From contig NZ_CP173427.1 in NCBI RefSeq assembly GCF_045038035.1, positions 5,146,001 to 5,210,000 of the forward strand: DNA of 64,000 nucleotides. Reading direction: 5' to 3'. Both the position numbers and the translations under genes were made by a program. Below the pieces are notes generated by a model that was not told the DNA's origin, made no database searches, and was given only the letters and a program-made list of their open reading frames with translations. Source of the DNA: Paenibacillus_F chitinolyticus_A. GTDB taxonomy: Bacteria > Bacillota > Bacilli > Paenibacillales > NBRC-103111. Shown here one piece after another: positions 46,596-55,466 of this stretch; position 1 is the first letter of the stretch; every line of letters begins with the position of its first letter.

Positions 46596-47117
46596 ATGAT
46601 AAGCGCGCAAACCATTCTTACCATTATCGTCATCAATATCGCTTATGTCTCTCTCTCCACGATCCGCATGATTTTGGTGATGAAAGCACGAAGGCTGCTC
46701 GCAGCAAGTATAAGTACGGTGGAAATCTTCATTTATCTAATGGGTCTTAATATTGTGCTCAAGAACATCGACGATCCTGTCAATATTATCGCTTACTGCG
46801 TAGGCTGGGGGGCCGGCGTCTGGCTGGGGATCCGCATTGAAGGCTGGCTTGCGCTCGGATACACCACTCTGCAGATTGTCGTCGATTATACGGAAACGAC
46901 TCTGCCTGATACCCTGCGGAGCAAAGGCTACGGAGTCACCCATTGGGTGGCGGAAGGACGTGACGGTCCCCGTCTGGTCATGCAGGTGCTAGCCAAGCGT
47001 TCTCTGGAAAAAAAGCTTCTGAGCACTCTTCATGAACTTGCTCCGAAAGCTTTTGTAATCTCTTATGAACCGCGTTTTTTCCGCGGCGGTTTCTGGACGA
47101 GGAGGCTGAACCCTTAA
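46596..47117 (+). CDS. UPF0316 family membrane protein (DUF5698/DUF2179)
   Basis: A 173-residue protein with three N-terminal helices (residues about 6-80) and a cytoplasmic DUF2179 domain (about 100-170). The sequence SLSTIRMILVMKARRLLAAS between helices is a family signature. The function is not established. AAAGGAGCATCAGC precedes the ATG. The gene runs in the same direction as opuC, 100 bases ahead of it, and may be its own unit. Confidence 0.88.
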   Translation: MISAQTILTIIVINIAYVSLSTIRMILVMKARRLLAASISTVEIFIYLMGLNIVLKNIDDPVNIIAYCVGWGAGVWLGIRIEGWLALGYTTLQIVVDYTETTLPDTLRSKGYGVTHWVAEGRDGPRLVMQVLAKRSLEKKLLSTLHELAPKAFVISYEPRFFRGGFWTRRLNP

Positions 47118-47216
47118 CCGGTTGGTGATTCACTTTGTCTCCTCCTGTTTATATAAAAGGTTACATAAGTAAATTCCACGTTGTTACTTAGAGAAAAAAA
47201 AGGGGTGCTGCATAGG

Positions 47217-48440
47217 ATGATTCGTCTGGAAGGTGTTATCAAAAGATACGACGATGGATTCGTCGCACTAAAAAATCTTAATTTAGAGTTTGCCGAAGGC
47301 CAGCTCCATGTCCTGATCGGACCAAGCGGATGCGGTAAATCCACCACGATGAAACTGATCAACCGCTTGATCAATCCCTCCGAAGGGAAGGTTACCATTA
47401 AAGGGAAGGATATTTCCCAAATGGATCCGGTCGAGCTGAGACGCAACATCGGCTATGTGATACAAAATATCGGCCTGTTCCCCCAGATGACGATCGCCAA
47501 AAATGTAGCGGTTGTTCCAAAGCTTCTGAAATGGGACCAGCAGCGCATAGATACACGGGTCGATGAACTGCTTCGCTTGGTATCCCTTGACCCGGACACG
47601 TTCCGCAACCGCTATCCATCCGAACTTAGCGGAGGACAGCAGCAGCGTATCGGCGTTATCCGCGCTCTGGCCGCGGAACCCGATATCATTTTGATGGATG
47701 AGCCTTTCAGCGCGCTCGACCCCATCTCCCGGGAACAGCTGCAGGATGAACTGGTACGGCTTCAACAGGATTTGAAGAAGACGATAATTTTCGTTACCCA
47801 TGACATGGACGAGGCCGTGAAAATCGCGGACAATATTGTGCTTATGAAGGACGGCGAGATCATTCAGCACGGCAGTCCGGAGCATATCCTCCGTTATCCG
47901 GCCAATGAGTTTGTAAAGTCTTTCGTCGGTAAAAAGAGGCTGCAGGCGGATACCGGATTCGAGGAAATCCCTACCGTCGATGAGGTTATGGCCGAACATC
48001 CGATCACAGCCTATCCTTCACGCGGTCTTGCCGAAGCCATTAAAATCATGGAGAAAAACCGGGTCGATTCCCTCCTGATCGTAGATAGGCAGAATCGTCT
48101 GATCGGTACGACGTCCATCTTCCAGGTGCTCGATAAGTATAAACAGGAAAATATCACACTCGCCGATATCGCCAAGCCTTTTCATCATACGGTCGAGACA
48201 GGCACTTCCTTATCCGTGGCAATCCAGCTTATGAACGAGCATAACCTTCCTTATATTCCGGTTGTCCGCGAGAACAACACGTTCGCCGGGCTCGTTACCA
48301 AAGGAAGTGTAGTCCGTCATATCGCGGATGTGTATACGCCGACCGAGTCTGACGAATTTGCCGAAACGGCCGAAGCGGCGCTCCAAGCTTCAGCGGAAGA
48401 CGGGACGCAAGTACCGGTCGGCGGCAGCGGAGGTGCTTAA
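47217..48440 (+). CDS. opuCA: Glycine betaine/carnitine/choline ABC transporter ATP-binding protein
   Basis: About 407 residues. The ABC domain has Walker A GPSGCGKST near residue 36, signature LSGGQQQR, Walker B ILMDEPFSALD and HD in VTHDMDEA. A pair of CBS domains follows (about 250-370: VDEVMAEHPITAYPSRGLAE, LLIVDRQNRLIG, IPVVRENNTFAGLV), as in OpuCA, where they sense ionic strength. The C-terminal 30 residues are acidic. The ATG at 47217 has AAAGGGGTG nine bases upstream; a frame to 47181 is not preferred. Its stop is directly followed by the opuCB start. Confidence 0.93.
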   Translation: MIRLEGVIKRYDDGFVALKNLNLEFAEGQLHVLIGPSGCGKSTTMKLINRLINPSEGKVTIKGKDISQMDPVELRRNIGYVIQNIGLFPQMTIAKNVAVVPKLLKWDQQRIDTRVDELLRLVSLDPDTFRNRYPSELSGGQQQRIGVIRALAAEPDIILMDEPFSALDPISREQLQDELVRLQQDLKKTIIFVTHDMDEAVKIADNIVLMKDGEIIQHGSPEHILRYPANEFVKSFVGKKRLQADTGFEEIPTVDEVMAEHPITAYPSRGLAEAIKIMEKNRVDSLLIVDRQNRLIGTTSIFQVLDKYKQENITLADIAKPFHHTVETGTSLSVAIQLMNEHNLPYIPVVRENNTFAGLVTKGSVVRHIADVYTPTESDEFAETAEAALQASAEDGTQVPVGGSGGA

Positions 48441-49109
48441 ATGGACTTCCTGAACAGCTACGGTCAATTTCTTAGCGACCGGTTGCCGGATATCCTGGTC
48501 GCTTTCCGGGAGCATCTGATCATTTCGTTCCTGTCTATCCTTTTCGGCTGTATTGTCGCCATTCCTATAGGCGTATATTTGGCCGGAAACCGGATTAAAT
48601 GGATCAATTCGCTTGTTTTCGCATTATCGAATCTACTCCAGACCATTCCCAGCCTTGCGCTGCTCGCTATCCTGATCCCGCTGATCGGGGTTGGTATGAA
48701 GCCGGCCATCATCGCCCTGTTCCTGTATTCCCTGATGCCTATCATGCGGAATACGTTCACGGGTTTCCAAGCGGTTAACCCGCATCTGATCGAGGCCGCA
48801 AGAGGCATGGGCTACAGCTCCATCCAGCGGTTAGTGCGCATCCAGCTTCCCCTGGCTCTTCCCTACATCATGTCCGGCGTCCGCGTGACAACGGTTTATA
48901 TTATCAGCTGGGCTACACTGGCGACCCTTATCGGAGCCGGCGGTCTGGGCCAGTTGATTGTAGCGGGGATGGGCGTGAACAAGAAGGAGCTTATTTTCAC
49001 GGGCGCCATTCTGGCCGTCATCTTGGCTCTGATCGCCGATTTCGTGCTGGGGGCCTTGGAGAAATGGCTCACCTCCCGCACCAAAACATCAAGCGCTAAA
49101 GCGGCTTAA
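48441..49109 (+). CDS. opuCB: Osmolyte ABC transporter permease
   Basis: A 222-residue membrane protein with five to six helices and the BPD_transp_1 loop NPHLIEAARGMGYSSIQRLV. The start ATG abuts the opuCA stop (TAAATG) and uses GGAGGTGCTTAA inside opuCA. With OpuCD it forms the membrane channel for betaine, choline or carnitine uptake under osmotic stress. The related EgtU system has a permease fused to the binding protein, which is not the case here. Confidence 0.93.
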   Translation: MDFLNSYGQFLSDRLPDILVAFREHLIISFLSILFGCIVAIPIGVYLAGNRIKWINSLVFALSNLLQTIPSLALLAILIPLIGVGMKPAIIALFLYSLMPIMRNTFTGFQAVNPHLIEAARGMGYSSIQRLVRIQLPLALPYIMSGVRVTTVYIISWATLATLIGAGGLGQLIVAGMGVNKKELIFTGAILAVILALIADFVLGALEKWLTSRTKTSSAKAA

Positions 49110-49206
49110 CTTTTTTTGAAGACTATCATTAAACGAGCTGAATAAAAGCTTATCACTCACTATAAAAAACGGCCGCGCTGTGAAGGTCGTCTAAAGGGGA
49201 TTTCGA

Positions 49207-50106
49207 ATGAAACGTGTGAGAAGACGCTTACTGGCAGCAAGCCTTCTCGCTGCGGTTGTTGTGTCAGCAAGCGGCTGCGGACGGGGAGATACCATTCTGA
49301 TCGGAACGCAGACTTTTTCGGAGCCGAAAATTTTGGCCCAAATGTACAAGCTGCTGATCGAGGACCGCACCGACCTGAAGGTGGATGTGCTCCCGGATCT
49401 TGCGTCAAGCGGAGTGATCATCGATGCCATGAAGAAGGGCGACATTCAGATGTCCACCCTTTATTCCGGCGAACTGCTCAACAAGCATTTCCCGATCGAA
49501 GACAAGAAAAGAAACCGGGAAGAAGTGCTTGCGGAAGCACAGGCCGGTTTCGATAAATATTTTAACTTTAAATGGTTTAATCCTTATGGATTTGAAAATA
49601 CGTATGCCTTTACGGTACGCAAAGAATTGGCGGACGAGAAGGGCTGGAAGAAGATTTCGGACATTACTCCGGAAGCCGGCTCTATCAAGCTTGGCGTGGA
49701 CACTACCTGGCTGGAAAGAGAAAGCGACGGGTACAAGGCATTCGCCAAACATTACGGGCTTCAATTCGGGGATACGCTCCCCATGGAGGTCGCACTCGTG
49801 TACAGTGCCGTAGCCAGCAAAAAAGTGGATATCGTATTGGCTTACTCAACGGACGCCCGGTTAAAAGAATACAATTTGGTGACACTGGAGGACGACAAAC
49901 AGTTCTTCCCTCCTTACGATGCCTCACCGGTCGTGAAAAAAGAACTGCTGGCCGCTCATCCGGAGCTGAACGATATCATCGGACTGCTTATCGGGAAAAT
50001 CGATGCCAAAACCATGATTGATTTGAACTATGAAGTTGACGTGAAAAAACGCAATGAGAAAAAAGTTGCGGAAGACTATTTAAAACAAATCGGACTGCTG
50101 AAATAA
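49207..50106 (+). CDS. opuCC: Osmolyte ABC transporter substrate-binding lipoprotein
   Basis: A 299-residue lipoprotein with lipobox ASGC (about residues 20-23). The OpuAC-type binding fold starts with ILIGTQTFSEPKILAQMYKL, and contains LPDLASSGVIIDAMKKGDI, MSTLYSGELLNKHF and VDIVLAYSTDARLKEYNLV, as in OpuCC and ChoX-type receptors. Compared with the usual OpuCC some tyrosine ligand positions cannot be judged here. AAAGGGGATTTCG precedes the ATG; it lies 97 bases after opuCB. Confidence 0.92.
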   Translation: MKRVRRRLLAASLLAAVVVSASGCGRGDTILIGTQTFSEPKILAQMYKLLIEDRTDLKVDVLPDLASSGVIIDAMKKGDIQMSTLYSGELLNKHFPIEDKKRNREEVLAEAQAGFDKYFNFKWFNPYGFENTYAFTVRKELADEKGWKKISDITPEAGSIKLGVDTTWLERESDGYKAFAKHYGLQFGDTLPMEVALVYSAVASKKVDIVLAYSTDARLKEYNLVTLEDDKQFFPPYDASPVVKKELLAAHPELNDIIGLLIGKIDAKTMIDLNYEVDVKKRNEKKVAEDYLKQIGLLK

Positions 50107-50132
50107 AGGTCCTGCAGGCCTTCTAAGGGGAC

Positions 50133-50768
50133 ATGAATATGGAGCTTTTCTTTCAATACGTTAGTGAAAACTGGCTTGATTTGCTGGGACTGACTTACGA
50201 TCATATCGTAATGGTTCTCCTTGCCATTCTCATGGCGCTAATAGTCGGGGTGCCGCTGGGTATTCTGGCCGCGCGTTACCGCCGCCTCGGTTCCGTCATT
50301 CTTACGGCCGCGAACATTATCCAGGTGTTTCCGAGTCTGGCGCTGCTCGTGCTGCTGATGATCGTGTTCGGGCTCGGCTTCAAGACAGTGGTCATCGGCC
50401 TCTTCCTCTATTCCCTGATGCCGATCATCCGCAACACCTTTGTCGGGCTCACCCAGGTAAATCCGGCGATTACGGAAGCCGGACGCGGAGTCGGCATGAG
50501 CCAGCTTCAGCTGATGTGGAAGGTGCAGCTTCCGCTGTCGCTGCCTTTCATCGCGACAGGCGTACGGGTGGCCGCGGTCATTGCCATCGGCGTGGCTACC
50601 ATCGCTCCGCTGATCGGGGGCGGGGGTCTGGGCCGGGAGATTTATTCCGGCATCAACATGGACAACTCCGCCCGTTTGTATGCGGGAGCTATCCCGGCGG
50701 CGCTTCTCGCGCTGCTGACGGATTTTGTCCTCGGCCAGGTGCAGAAGCGCATGCACATCAGCCGGTAG
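50133..50768 (+). CDS. opuCD: Osmolyte ABC transporter permease
   Basis: A 211-residue membrane protein and paralogue of OpuCB with the loop NPAITEAGRGVGMSQLQLMW and a shared FLYSLMPIIRNTFVG segment. Order CA-CB-CC-CD is the same as in Bacillus opuC. AAGGGGAC precedes the ATG. A terminator follows directly. Confidence 0.93.
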   Translation: MNMELFFQYVSENWLDLLGLTYDHIVMVLLAILMALIVGVPLGILAARYRRLGSVILTAANIIQVFPSLALLVLLMIVFGLGFKTVVIGLFLYSLMPIIRNTFVGLTQVNPAITEAGRGVGMSQLQLMWKVQLPLSLPFIATGVRVAAVIAIGVATIAPLIGGGGLGREIYSGINMDNSARLYAGAIPAALLALLTDFVLGQVQKRMHISR

Positions 50769-50771
50769 TGT

Positions 50772-50816
50772 AAAAGAACGCGGAAGACTGCCTTTGCAGC
50801 CTCCGCGTTCTTTTGA
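50772..50816 (+). terminator. Terminator after opuC operon
   Basis: Stem AAAAGAACGCGGA / TCCGCGTTCTTTT just after the opuCD stop, followed by GATTTT. Confidence 0.85.
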
Positions 50817-50975
50817 TTTTCCGGCCGTGCTCCACCGCCCGTGTGTGGAGCACGCCCAACACGGCGGCGGCATATCGGGACGGAGCCGGTATCTTCCTGA
50901 CGAACCGCTCTGTCGTTCGAGCTGGCCGAGCCGGGAAGATCCGGAAACAGACCGGATTCCCGTTCCTTCCGTTTA

Positions 50976-51019
50976 ATTAAAAAGCCGAAAGGGTCCAGAG
51001 CGGACTCCTTTCGGCTTTG
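50976..51019 (-). terminator. Terminator after the FMN-binding stress protein gene
   Basis: Stem AAAGCCGAAAGG / CCTTTCGGCTTT on the minus strand, followed by TTAATTAA. It converges with the opuC terminator. Confidence 0.75.
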
Positions 51020-51036
51020 TGCTTTTATTCGCGGCG

Positions 51037-51456
51037 TTATTGCGCCTGCCATACCTGCCGCTCGGATTTACCGCTGTAATACTCGATACGGCCGGGAACA
51101 ATCTTCAAGATGACATATTCCGGATCGTGCGGACCGTCAAACCATTCCTTGAAGTCGTCGCGCCATACTTTTTCGCGCAAGTTTTCATCGGTACTCACGC
51201 TGCCTTCCGCTTCGATTTGAAGGATATCGGAAGAAGGCTTGCCGTCAAAGCCCACCAGAATATGTACATGGGGATTGTCCCGCAGCTCTTCCACCTTATC
51301 GGTTTTACGGTTGGTCGCCAGATAAATCGTCAGGTCATCGTGAAATAAAGCCATATAGCGTACACGCGGTTTCCCATTCTCAACAGTACCGAACGAACAG
51401 AACTCGTTTTTATCCAGAACGCTTACGATCTGCTGTTCCAAAGACGGATTCGACAT
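51037..51456 (-). CDS. Pyridoxamine 5'-phosphate oxidase-like FMN-binding protein (general stress protein 26 type)
   Basis: A 139-residue split-barrel flavoprotein. It shows FCSFGTVENGKPRVRYMALF, LTIYLATNRKTDKVEELRDN and VHILVGFD, the FMN-binding strands of the YdaG/GS26 group, with a final GRIEYYSG strand. Length fits this group and is shorter than true PdxH. It may act on a flavin- or F420-like substrate in stress; the function is not fixed. AAGGAGCTGG precedes the ATG by about ten bases. Single gene. Confidence 0.9.
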   Translation of the reverse strand: MSNPSLEQQIVSVLDKNEFCSFGTVENGKPRVRYMALFHDDLTIYLATNRKTDKVEELRDNPHVHILVGFDGKPSSDILQIEAEGSVSTDENLREKVWRDDFKEWFDGPHDPEYVILKIVPGRIEYYSGKSERQVWQAQ

Positions 51457-51562
51457 GCTCTCTCCAGCTCCTTTCGAGTAAACACGCTTCTCTTTCTCTT
51501 TTTAGATTACCCGAAATGATGAAGCCCCAAACGAAGGAGAGCCCCGCTTTGGCGAAGCGGGC

Positions 51563-53176
51563 TTATTCGACTTTTCCCGCCTCATTCGTCACGGCGAAAT
51601 TGTAGTTCACGGAACGTGTAAAAGGTTCCTGCCGCTCGTTCACTCCGTTGATGTCGAATGAGATATTATAGACCCCGGGCTCCGTCGGCGCTTTGAAGTT
51701 TAAGAGAACTTCGTTCTTCGCGGTTTGCAGATTAACTTCTCCCGCTTGCTGGAGGCTCTTCACCTTTCCTTTGCCTCCGGAACGGGTCAGCTTCGCCTTC
51801 TTCGCTTTAGTGTCTTCCAGCTTGCCCGCTCCGTCGAACGAAACGGCAATTTGTGCATCCTCACCTTGTTTGTATTGTTTGCGGGCGTTCTTGATTTGTC
51901 CTTTTACACGGCCTTCCGGACGGGCCAGCATAAAGTATGCATCCCCTTGTCCCGACAGTTCCAGGGTCCAGTTCCCCTTCTCCGGGTTCTCAAGCGTCAG
52001 CGTATGATGAACGGCATCGGAGAACAGAACGGCATCGTCTTTCTCCGCACTTTTAGCCGGGTTAAGCGGGATCTTTTTGCCGGATGGGCTTGTCAATGTG
52101 ACTTGCGTCGTTTCTTTAGCCGTCAATACATCCAGCGAGATCGTGCCCAGACCGCTTTCAAGCGGGAACACCTCTTTTGCGGATCCTTTGGCGAGACTGC
52201 CCCCTTTCATAATGAAAGAAGAATTCTCGGAAACCGCGGGAGCCGCTTGGGGAACTGCGGAAAGGTTCTCTTCTTGAAGCGCCGCCGCTGCAGCCGCCGT
52301 TTTGCCGAGTGCCAGTTTAGGCTGAACCAGGCTCCAAGTCTGGGAAGCCGTCGTCATCGCGCTGTGGGAGATGTTTTTTGTAAAGCTTTTAATGCCATAA
52401 GGCAGTCCAAGCGCGGAAGCTACGCTGACCGCACCGTCATCCTCGCCCGGAAGGACGGCATGAGCGAACCAGTAGGCAGTGAACCAGCCGTCATCGCCTT
52501 CTCCGCCGGACATGTAGGTCTTAGTAGCGGAGACTCCGGGCTTGCTGTCTGTCTGTGTCCGGAAATTGGCCATGTAGGAAGTTTGCAGCGAATAGACCGC
52601 ATCATCTTTCTTGCCGAGAATGTCGGCCAGCCAGCTTGTCCAGTCGCTGTAAGCCATGTCAGCCAGCTCGGAGCCCTTATTCGGCGTAGAAAGCTGATGA
52701 ACGACGTTCACATACGGCGCGGCGCCGTAATGCAGGAGAGCGGCTTGCGTGTCGATTCCGCCCTTGGAGTGAGCGATGATGTTAATCTGGGAGACACCAT
52801 AATATTGGGCGACCTTCTTGATGACCTCGGCCAGCTTCGGACCGTTGGTCCACATGTCCCCGCCCGTACCGTCCGCATCTTTCAGTTGTACGAAAGCCGT
52901 GCGGTATCCGGCCTTATAAGCCGCCTCGTAGTATCCGTCCGTTTTGAGCCAGGTGTTATAGTTCGAGTGAAGACCCTGAACGAAAAGAATCACGGGCTTG
53001 TCATTGGAAGCCTGCGGCGGCACCGCTCCCGTGTACCAGTCCCCGAAATTGCCGGACGGGTTGTCGTCATGCAGAGCCGGAGCCGGCGGCTGAGCGGCTT
53101 GGACCACCGAAGAACACGCAAGAACGGCGGTAAGACCTAACAAGGGGATCATACGGGCACGAACTTTTTGAATCAT
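51563..53176 (-). CDS. Secreted esterase/lipase, alpha/beta hydrolase with C-terminal extension
   Basis: A 537-residue exported protein. A signal peptide ends near residue 28 (SSVVQAA). The hydrolase domain (about 50-310) has the oxyanion segment FVQGLHSNYNTW, nucleophile in IAHSKGG (Ser with AHSKG) and late HSAMTT histidine; it resembles triacylglycerol lipases of LipA/family I type. The C-terminal 220 residues contain two beta-sandwich-like parts: one like a pre-peptidase domain (LTSPSGKKIPLNPAKSAEKD, GNWTLELSG) and one like a Big or filamin-type domain (GVYNISFDINGV). These may help attach to substrate or wall. AGAGGAGGGAATTAA precedes the ATG. Confidence 0.88.
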   Translation of the reverse strand: MIQKVRARMIPLLGLTAVLACSSVVQAAQPPAPALHDDNPSGNFGDWYTGAVPPQASNDKPVILFVQGLHSNYNTWLKTDGYYEAAYKAGYRTAFVQLKDADGTGGDMWTNGPKLAEVIKKVAQYYGVSQINIIAHSKGGIDTQAALLHYGAAPYVNVVHQLSTPNKGSELADMAYSDWTSWLADILGKKDDAVYSLQTSYMANFRTQTDSKPGVSATKTYMSGGEGDDGWFTAYWFAHAVLPGEDDGAVSVASALGLPYGIKSFTKNISHSAMTTASQTWSLVQPKLALGKTAAAAAALQEENLSAVPQAAPAVSENSSFIMKGGSLAKGSAKEVFPLESGLGTISLDVLTAKETTQVTLTSPSGKKIPLNPAKSAEKDDAVLFSDAVHHTLTLENPEKGNWTLELSGQGDAYFMLARPEGRVKGQIKNARKQYKQGEDAQIAVSFDGAGKLEDTKAKKAKLTRSGGKGKVKSLQQAGEVNLQTAKNEVLLNFKAPTEPGVYNISFDINGVNERQEPFTRSVNYNFAVTNEAGKVE

Positions 53177-53604
53177 TTAATTCCCTCCTCTGAATGGATA
53201 ATAGCTTACTCCACCATTATATGGAAGGAATTACAATTCAGCATTAGCTGGATGTTAATTTTAAGAAAATAAAAAAACCCGGAACTATTTCCGGACTAAA
53301 GTAATTAGGACCAACCTATTTGACCGTCCGCCAACACAAATCTCCTTTTTCGGACTTCCTCTCCTATTCAAAAAGGAACAGTTCATCGACATCGGCTCCT
53401 TACTGCGTCCGGCTGGCGGTATATTTGTCTTAATTTCCTAAGCTTCCGGCCTTTCGACATCCGCATGATGTACTTGAATCCTTTGTCGATGAATCATCCG
53501 GCACAAATAGACACCCGTCTCACGGTTCGATATTTCTCGGGAAATATTTCTAAAAAAAATAAGAGACCCCGCTGTACTCAGCAAGGTCTCTTATTTAATG
53601 AGGT
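53177..53604. other. Gap upstream of the esterase, with tRNA terminator
   Basis: No gene. AT-rich DNA at 53200-53290 probably carries the esterase promoter (minus). A hairpin with CCGGAA/TTCCGG lies at 53279-53296, and the tRNA-array terminator at 53551-53597. Confidence 0.5.
53551..53597 (-). terminator. Terminator of the second tRNA array
   Basis: Stem AATAAGAGACC / GGTCTCTTATT on the minus strand (with CTTGCTGAGTACAGCG between), followed by TTTTTT, just after tRNA-Leu(GAG). Confidence 0.85.
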
Positions 53605-53687
53605 ATGCGGTCGGAGGGATTTGAACCCTCACGCCCATTGGGCACTACCCCCTCAAGATAGCGTGTCTGCCGTTCCACCACGACCGC
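53605..53687 (-). tRNA. tRNA-Leu(GAG), second copy
   Basis: Same body as 17109-17193 but the 3' CCA is not encoded (ACC follows the discriminator after one base). Confidence 0.93.
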
Positions 53688-53704
53688 ATGTGAGGTAAAG
53701 AATG

Positions 53705-53777
53705 TGAGCCATGAAGGACTCGAACCTTCGACACCCTGATTAAAAGTCAGGTGCTCTACCAACTGAGCTAATGGCTC
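53705..53777 (-). tRNA. tRNA-Lys(TTT), second copy
   Basis: Same sequence as 17211-17283, no encoded CCA. Confidence 0.95.
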
Positions 53778-53780
53778 TCA

Positions 53781-53855
53781 TGGTGACCCGTAGGGGATTC
53801 GAACCCCTGTTACCTCCGTGAAAGGGAGGTGTCTTAACCCCTTGACCAACGGGCC
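53781..53855 (-). tRNA. tRNA-Glu(TTC), second copy
   Basis: Same body as 17849-17919, here with encoded CCA. Confidence 0.95.
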
Positions 53856-54052
53856 ATGTCAACTCTTAGAACATGATGTCGTTTTTGACGACAAGTGTTA
53901 TTATAGCTTAACCTATTCAAAATGACAAGCCTAATTTGCAATGAATTTTCTGGCACAAAATCGTATTGCCCGGCACCCGTGCCGCTTGCGCAAAGGCCCT
54001 TAAAAAGCAAAAAAGCCGCTGTATCTAAGCGACTTTCTTCACAATACTTAAT

Positions 54053-54142
54053 GGCGGAGAGAGAGGGATTCGAACCCTCGCACCACTTACGCAGTCTAAC
54101 CCCTTAGCAGAGGGTCCCCTTGAGCCACTTGGGTATCTCTCC
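54053..54142 (-). tRNA. tRNA-Ser(GCT)
   Basis: Class II tRNA with long variable arm, acceptor GGAGAGA/TCTCTCC, anticodon GCT in CTGCTAA, CCA encoded. Confidence 0.95.
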
Positions 54143-54147
54143 AGATA

Positions 54148-54223
54148 TGGCTCCCCGAACAGGACTCGAACCTGTGACAACTCGATTAACAGTCGAGTGC
54201 TCTACCAACTGAGCTATCAGGGA
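54148..54223 (-). tRNA. tRNA-Asn(GTT), second copy
   Basis: Same gene as 40477-40552, CCA encoded. It is the first tRNA of this array and starts 18 bases after the sprT stop, so the array may be partly read from the sprT promoter. Confidence 0.95.
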
Positions 54224-54241
54224 AAGACAATAATTAATTTA

Positions 54242-54715
54242 TCATGAACGTTTGGGAAAGTCAAGCGTGTAAAGTTCCAGCTTTCCCCGGCATTTTCCGC
54301 ACGAGTATTTACGCACATCCATCTTTCTTTTCCGGTAATATTCGGTGCCGCAGGCCACGCACCGGAGCTTGTACTTGTAAGGCGCCGGTTCCTTGCGCTG
54401 AGGCAAAGCCCGGCAAAATCGCGTCCCGCCCACCTGCTTGAGCAGAAGTTTAAAGTCGGCGTCACGGTGCTGATAACCTCTTCTCTGCAAATGGAGATGA
54501 TAGTGGCACAGCTCGTGCTTAATGATTTTTTCGACATCGTCCCTGCCGTAAGTCTCCCACTGGTGCCAGCTGATTTCAATATCGTGGGACTTCGTAAAAT
54601 ACCGACCGCCCGTGGCACGAAGCCTGCGGTTAAACCGCGCACGGTGACGAAACGGCCATCCGAACGCCTGCAGAGAAATCTGCTCCACCCACTCCTGAAG
54701 CTGCCCGTCGTCCAT
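54242..54715 (-). CDS. SprT-like zinc metalloprotease-fold protein
   Basis: About 157 residues from the ATG at 54715, which has AAAGGAG nine bases upstream (a GTG at 54745 is the alternative). The zinc-site motif HELCHYH lies near residue 77, and a C-terminal zinc ribbon follows (CVACG ... CGKCRGK). It matches the YdcK/SprT family of Firmicutes, the bacterial relative of Spartan proteases, whose target is unknown. Its place before a tRNA array starting with tRNA-Asn, and close to cmpA and tex, is the same as in Bacillus (ydcI-cmpA-ydcK-trnS). Confidence 0.9.
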   Translation of the reverse strand: MDDGQLQEWVEQISLQAFGWPFRHRARFNRRLRATGGRYFTKSHDIEISWHQWETYGRDDVEKIIKHELCHYHLHLQRRGYQHRDADFKLLLKQVGGTRFCRALPQRKEPAPYKYKLRCVACGTEYYRKRKMDVRKYSCGKCRGKLELYTLDFPKRS

Positions 54716-54857
54716 AGCAAGCGACTCCTTTCCCCGCTTCGGCACGGGATTTCCCGTATGCTCCCGCGGATAAGTCTCTCTTGAATTTGTACCTAATGAA
54801 GGGCTATACTGTCAAGTAGAAAACGAGAACGTGATGCGCGAGAGGAGCACCGCCGCT

Positions 54858-55223
54858 ATGCCGACCAGCGTTATGAAATATGCCGTATTGAAACTGAAAG
54901 ACCAGCTTGAATTTGTCGAAATGCCCGCTACGCACATGTACCAGCTTACGGCTTTGAACGGCCGGCTGCACAAAGAAATCGAGAAGCTGACCGCACACAA
55001 TGTGCCTGAACTGCCGGTCGTCATCGCCGAATGCGACAACCTGGAGCCGGTGGGTACCGCTTATCCGGTAACCGGAGGCCTGGACTATATCAATAAGCTG
55101 GAAGCATCCTTTGCTTCCATTCAGGAATCCGCCTACCCGCTCGTATCGCTGCTCACCGAAATCCGGGCGCTGCAGGCCCAACTGGAGCAATGGTACGAAG
55201 AGTACGAGGAAGATCAGCAGTAA
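54858..55223 (+). CDS. Hypothetical protein
   Basis: About 121 residues, acidic, mostly helical, with a coiled-coil-like C-terminus (TEIRALQAQLEQWYEEYEED). The N-terminal part (KYAVLKLKDQLEFVEMPATH) is strand-rich. I do not recognise it; it carries no signal or membrane segment. The ATG at 54858 has GAGGAG ten bases upstream; an ATG at 54831 is less likely. It stands between sprT (divergent) and cmpA (same strand), so a sporulation link is conceivable but not shown. Confidence 0.65.
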   Translation: MPTSVMKYAVLKLKDQLEFVEMPATHMYQLTALNGRLHKEIEKLTAHNVPELPVVIAECDNLEPVGTAYPVTGGLDYINKLEASFASIQESAYPLVSLLTEIRALQAQLEQWYEEYEEDQQ

Positions 55224-55319
55224 ATCTCCGCTATTCCGATAAAAAAAGTTGCAGGACCTGCACGCCGGCCGCCTCTTCCCCATATGCTGTAAGTAGTCAG
55301 TCAGGAAGGGGATGGCGTT

Positions 55320-55466
55320 ATGCCGCAATGGCTCTGCAACCAGCTGATGCGAGCGTTTCAGAACAAAAACCCTCGGCAGATTCGTTTACTTAACGACAGT
55401 TGGTTTTTTTACCGGACACGGAGATCACCCGACGAGCTGTCGGGATCCTTTGAAAAAAGCAGGTAG
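55320..55466 (+). CDS. cmpA: Cortex morphogenetic protein CmpA
   Basis: A 48-residue protein starting MPQWLCNQLMRAFQNKN, then PRQIRLLNDSWFFYRTRR. This is clearly the CmpA pattern (MPxWLxxQxxRAF...RQIRLLNxxWFFYR), a small sporulation quality-control protein that works with ClpXP to hold back flawed cortex/coat assembly, as studied in Bacillus subtilis (37 residues there). The last ten or so residues (SPDELSGSFEKSR) extend beyond the usual end. GGAAGGGG precedes the ATG. The stop codon lies inside the left arm of the terminator hairpin. The neighbourhood with sprT and tex is conserved in Firmicutes. Confidence 0.88.
   Translation: MPQWLCNQLMRAFQNKNPRQIRLLNDSWFFYRTRRSPDELSGSFEKSR

Noticed and set aside
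46427..46750. Plus-strand frame upstream of and overlapping the UPF0316 gene
   Set aside because: No ribosome site, in the region of the divergent rRNA promoters, and it overlaps a well-supported gene in another frame.
51540..51566. Hairpin GCCCCGCTT / AAGCGGGC at the esterase stop as terminator
   Set aside because: No T run on the minus strand, so terminator activity is not supported.
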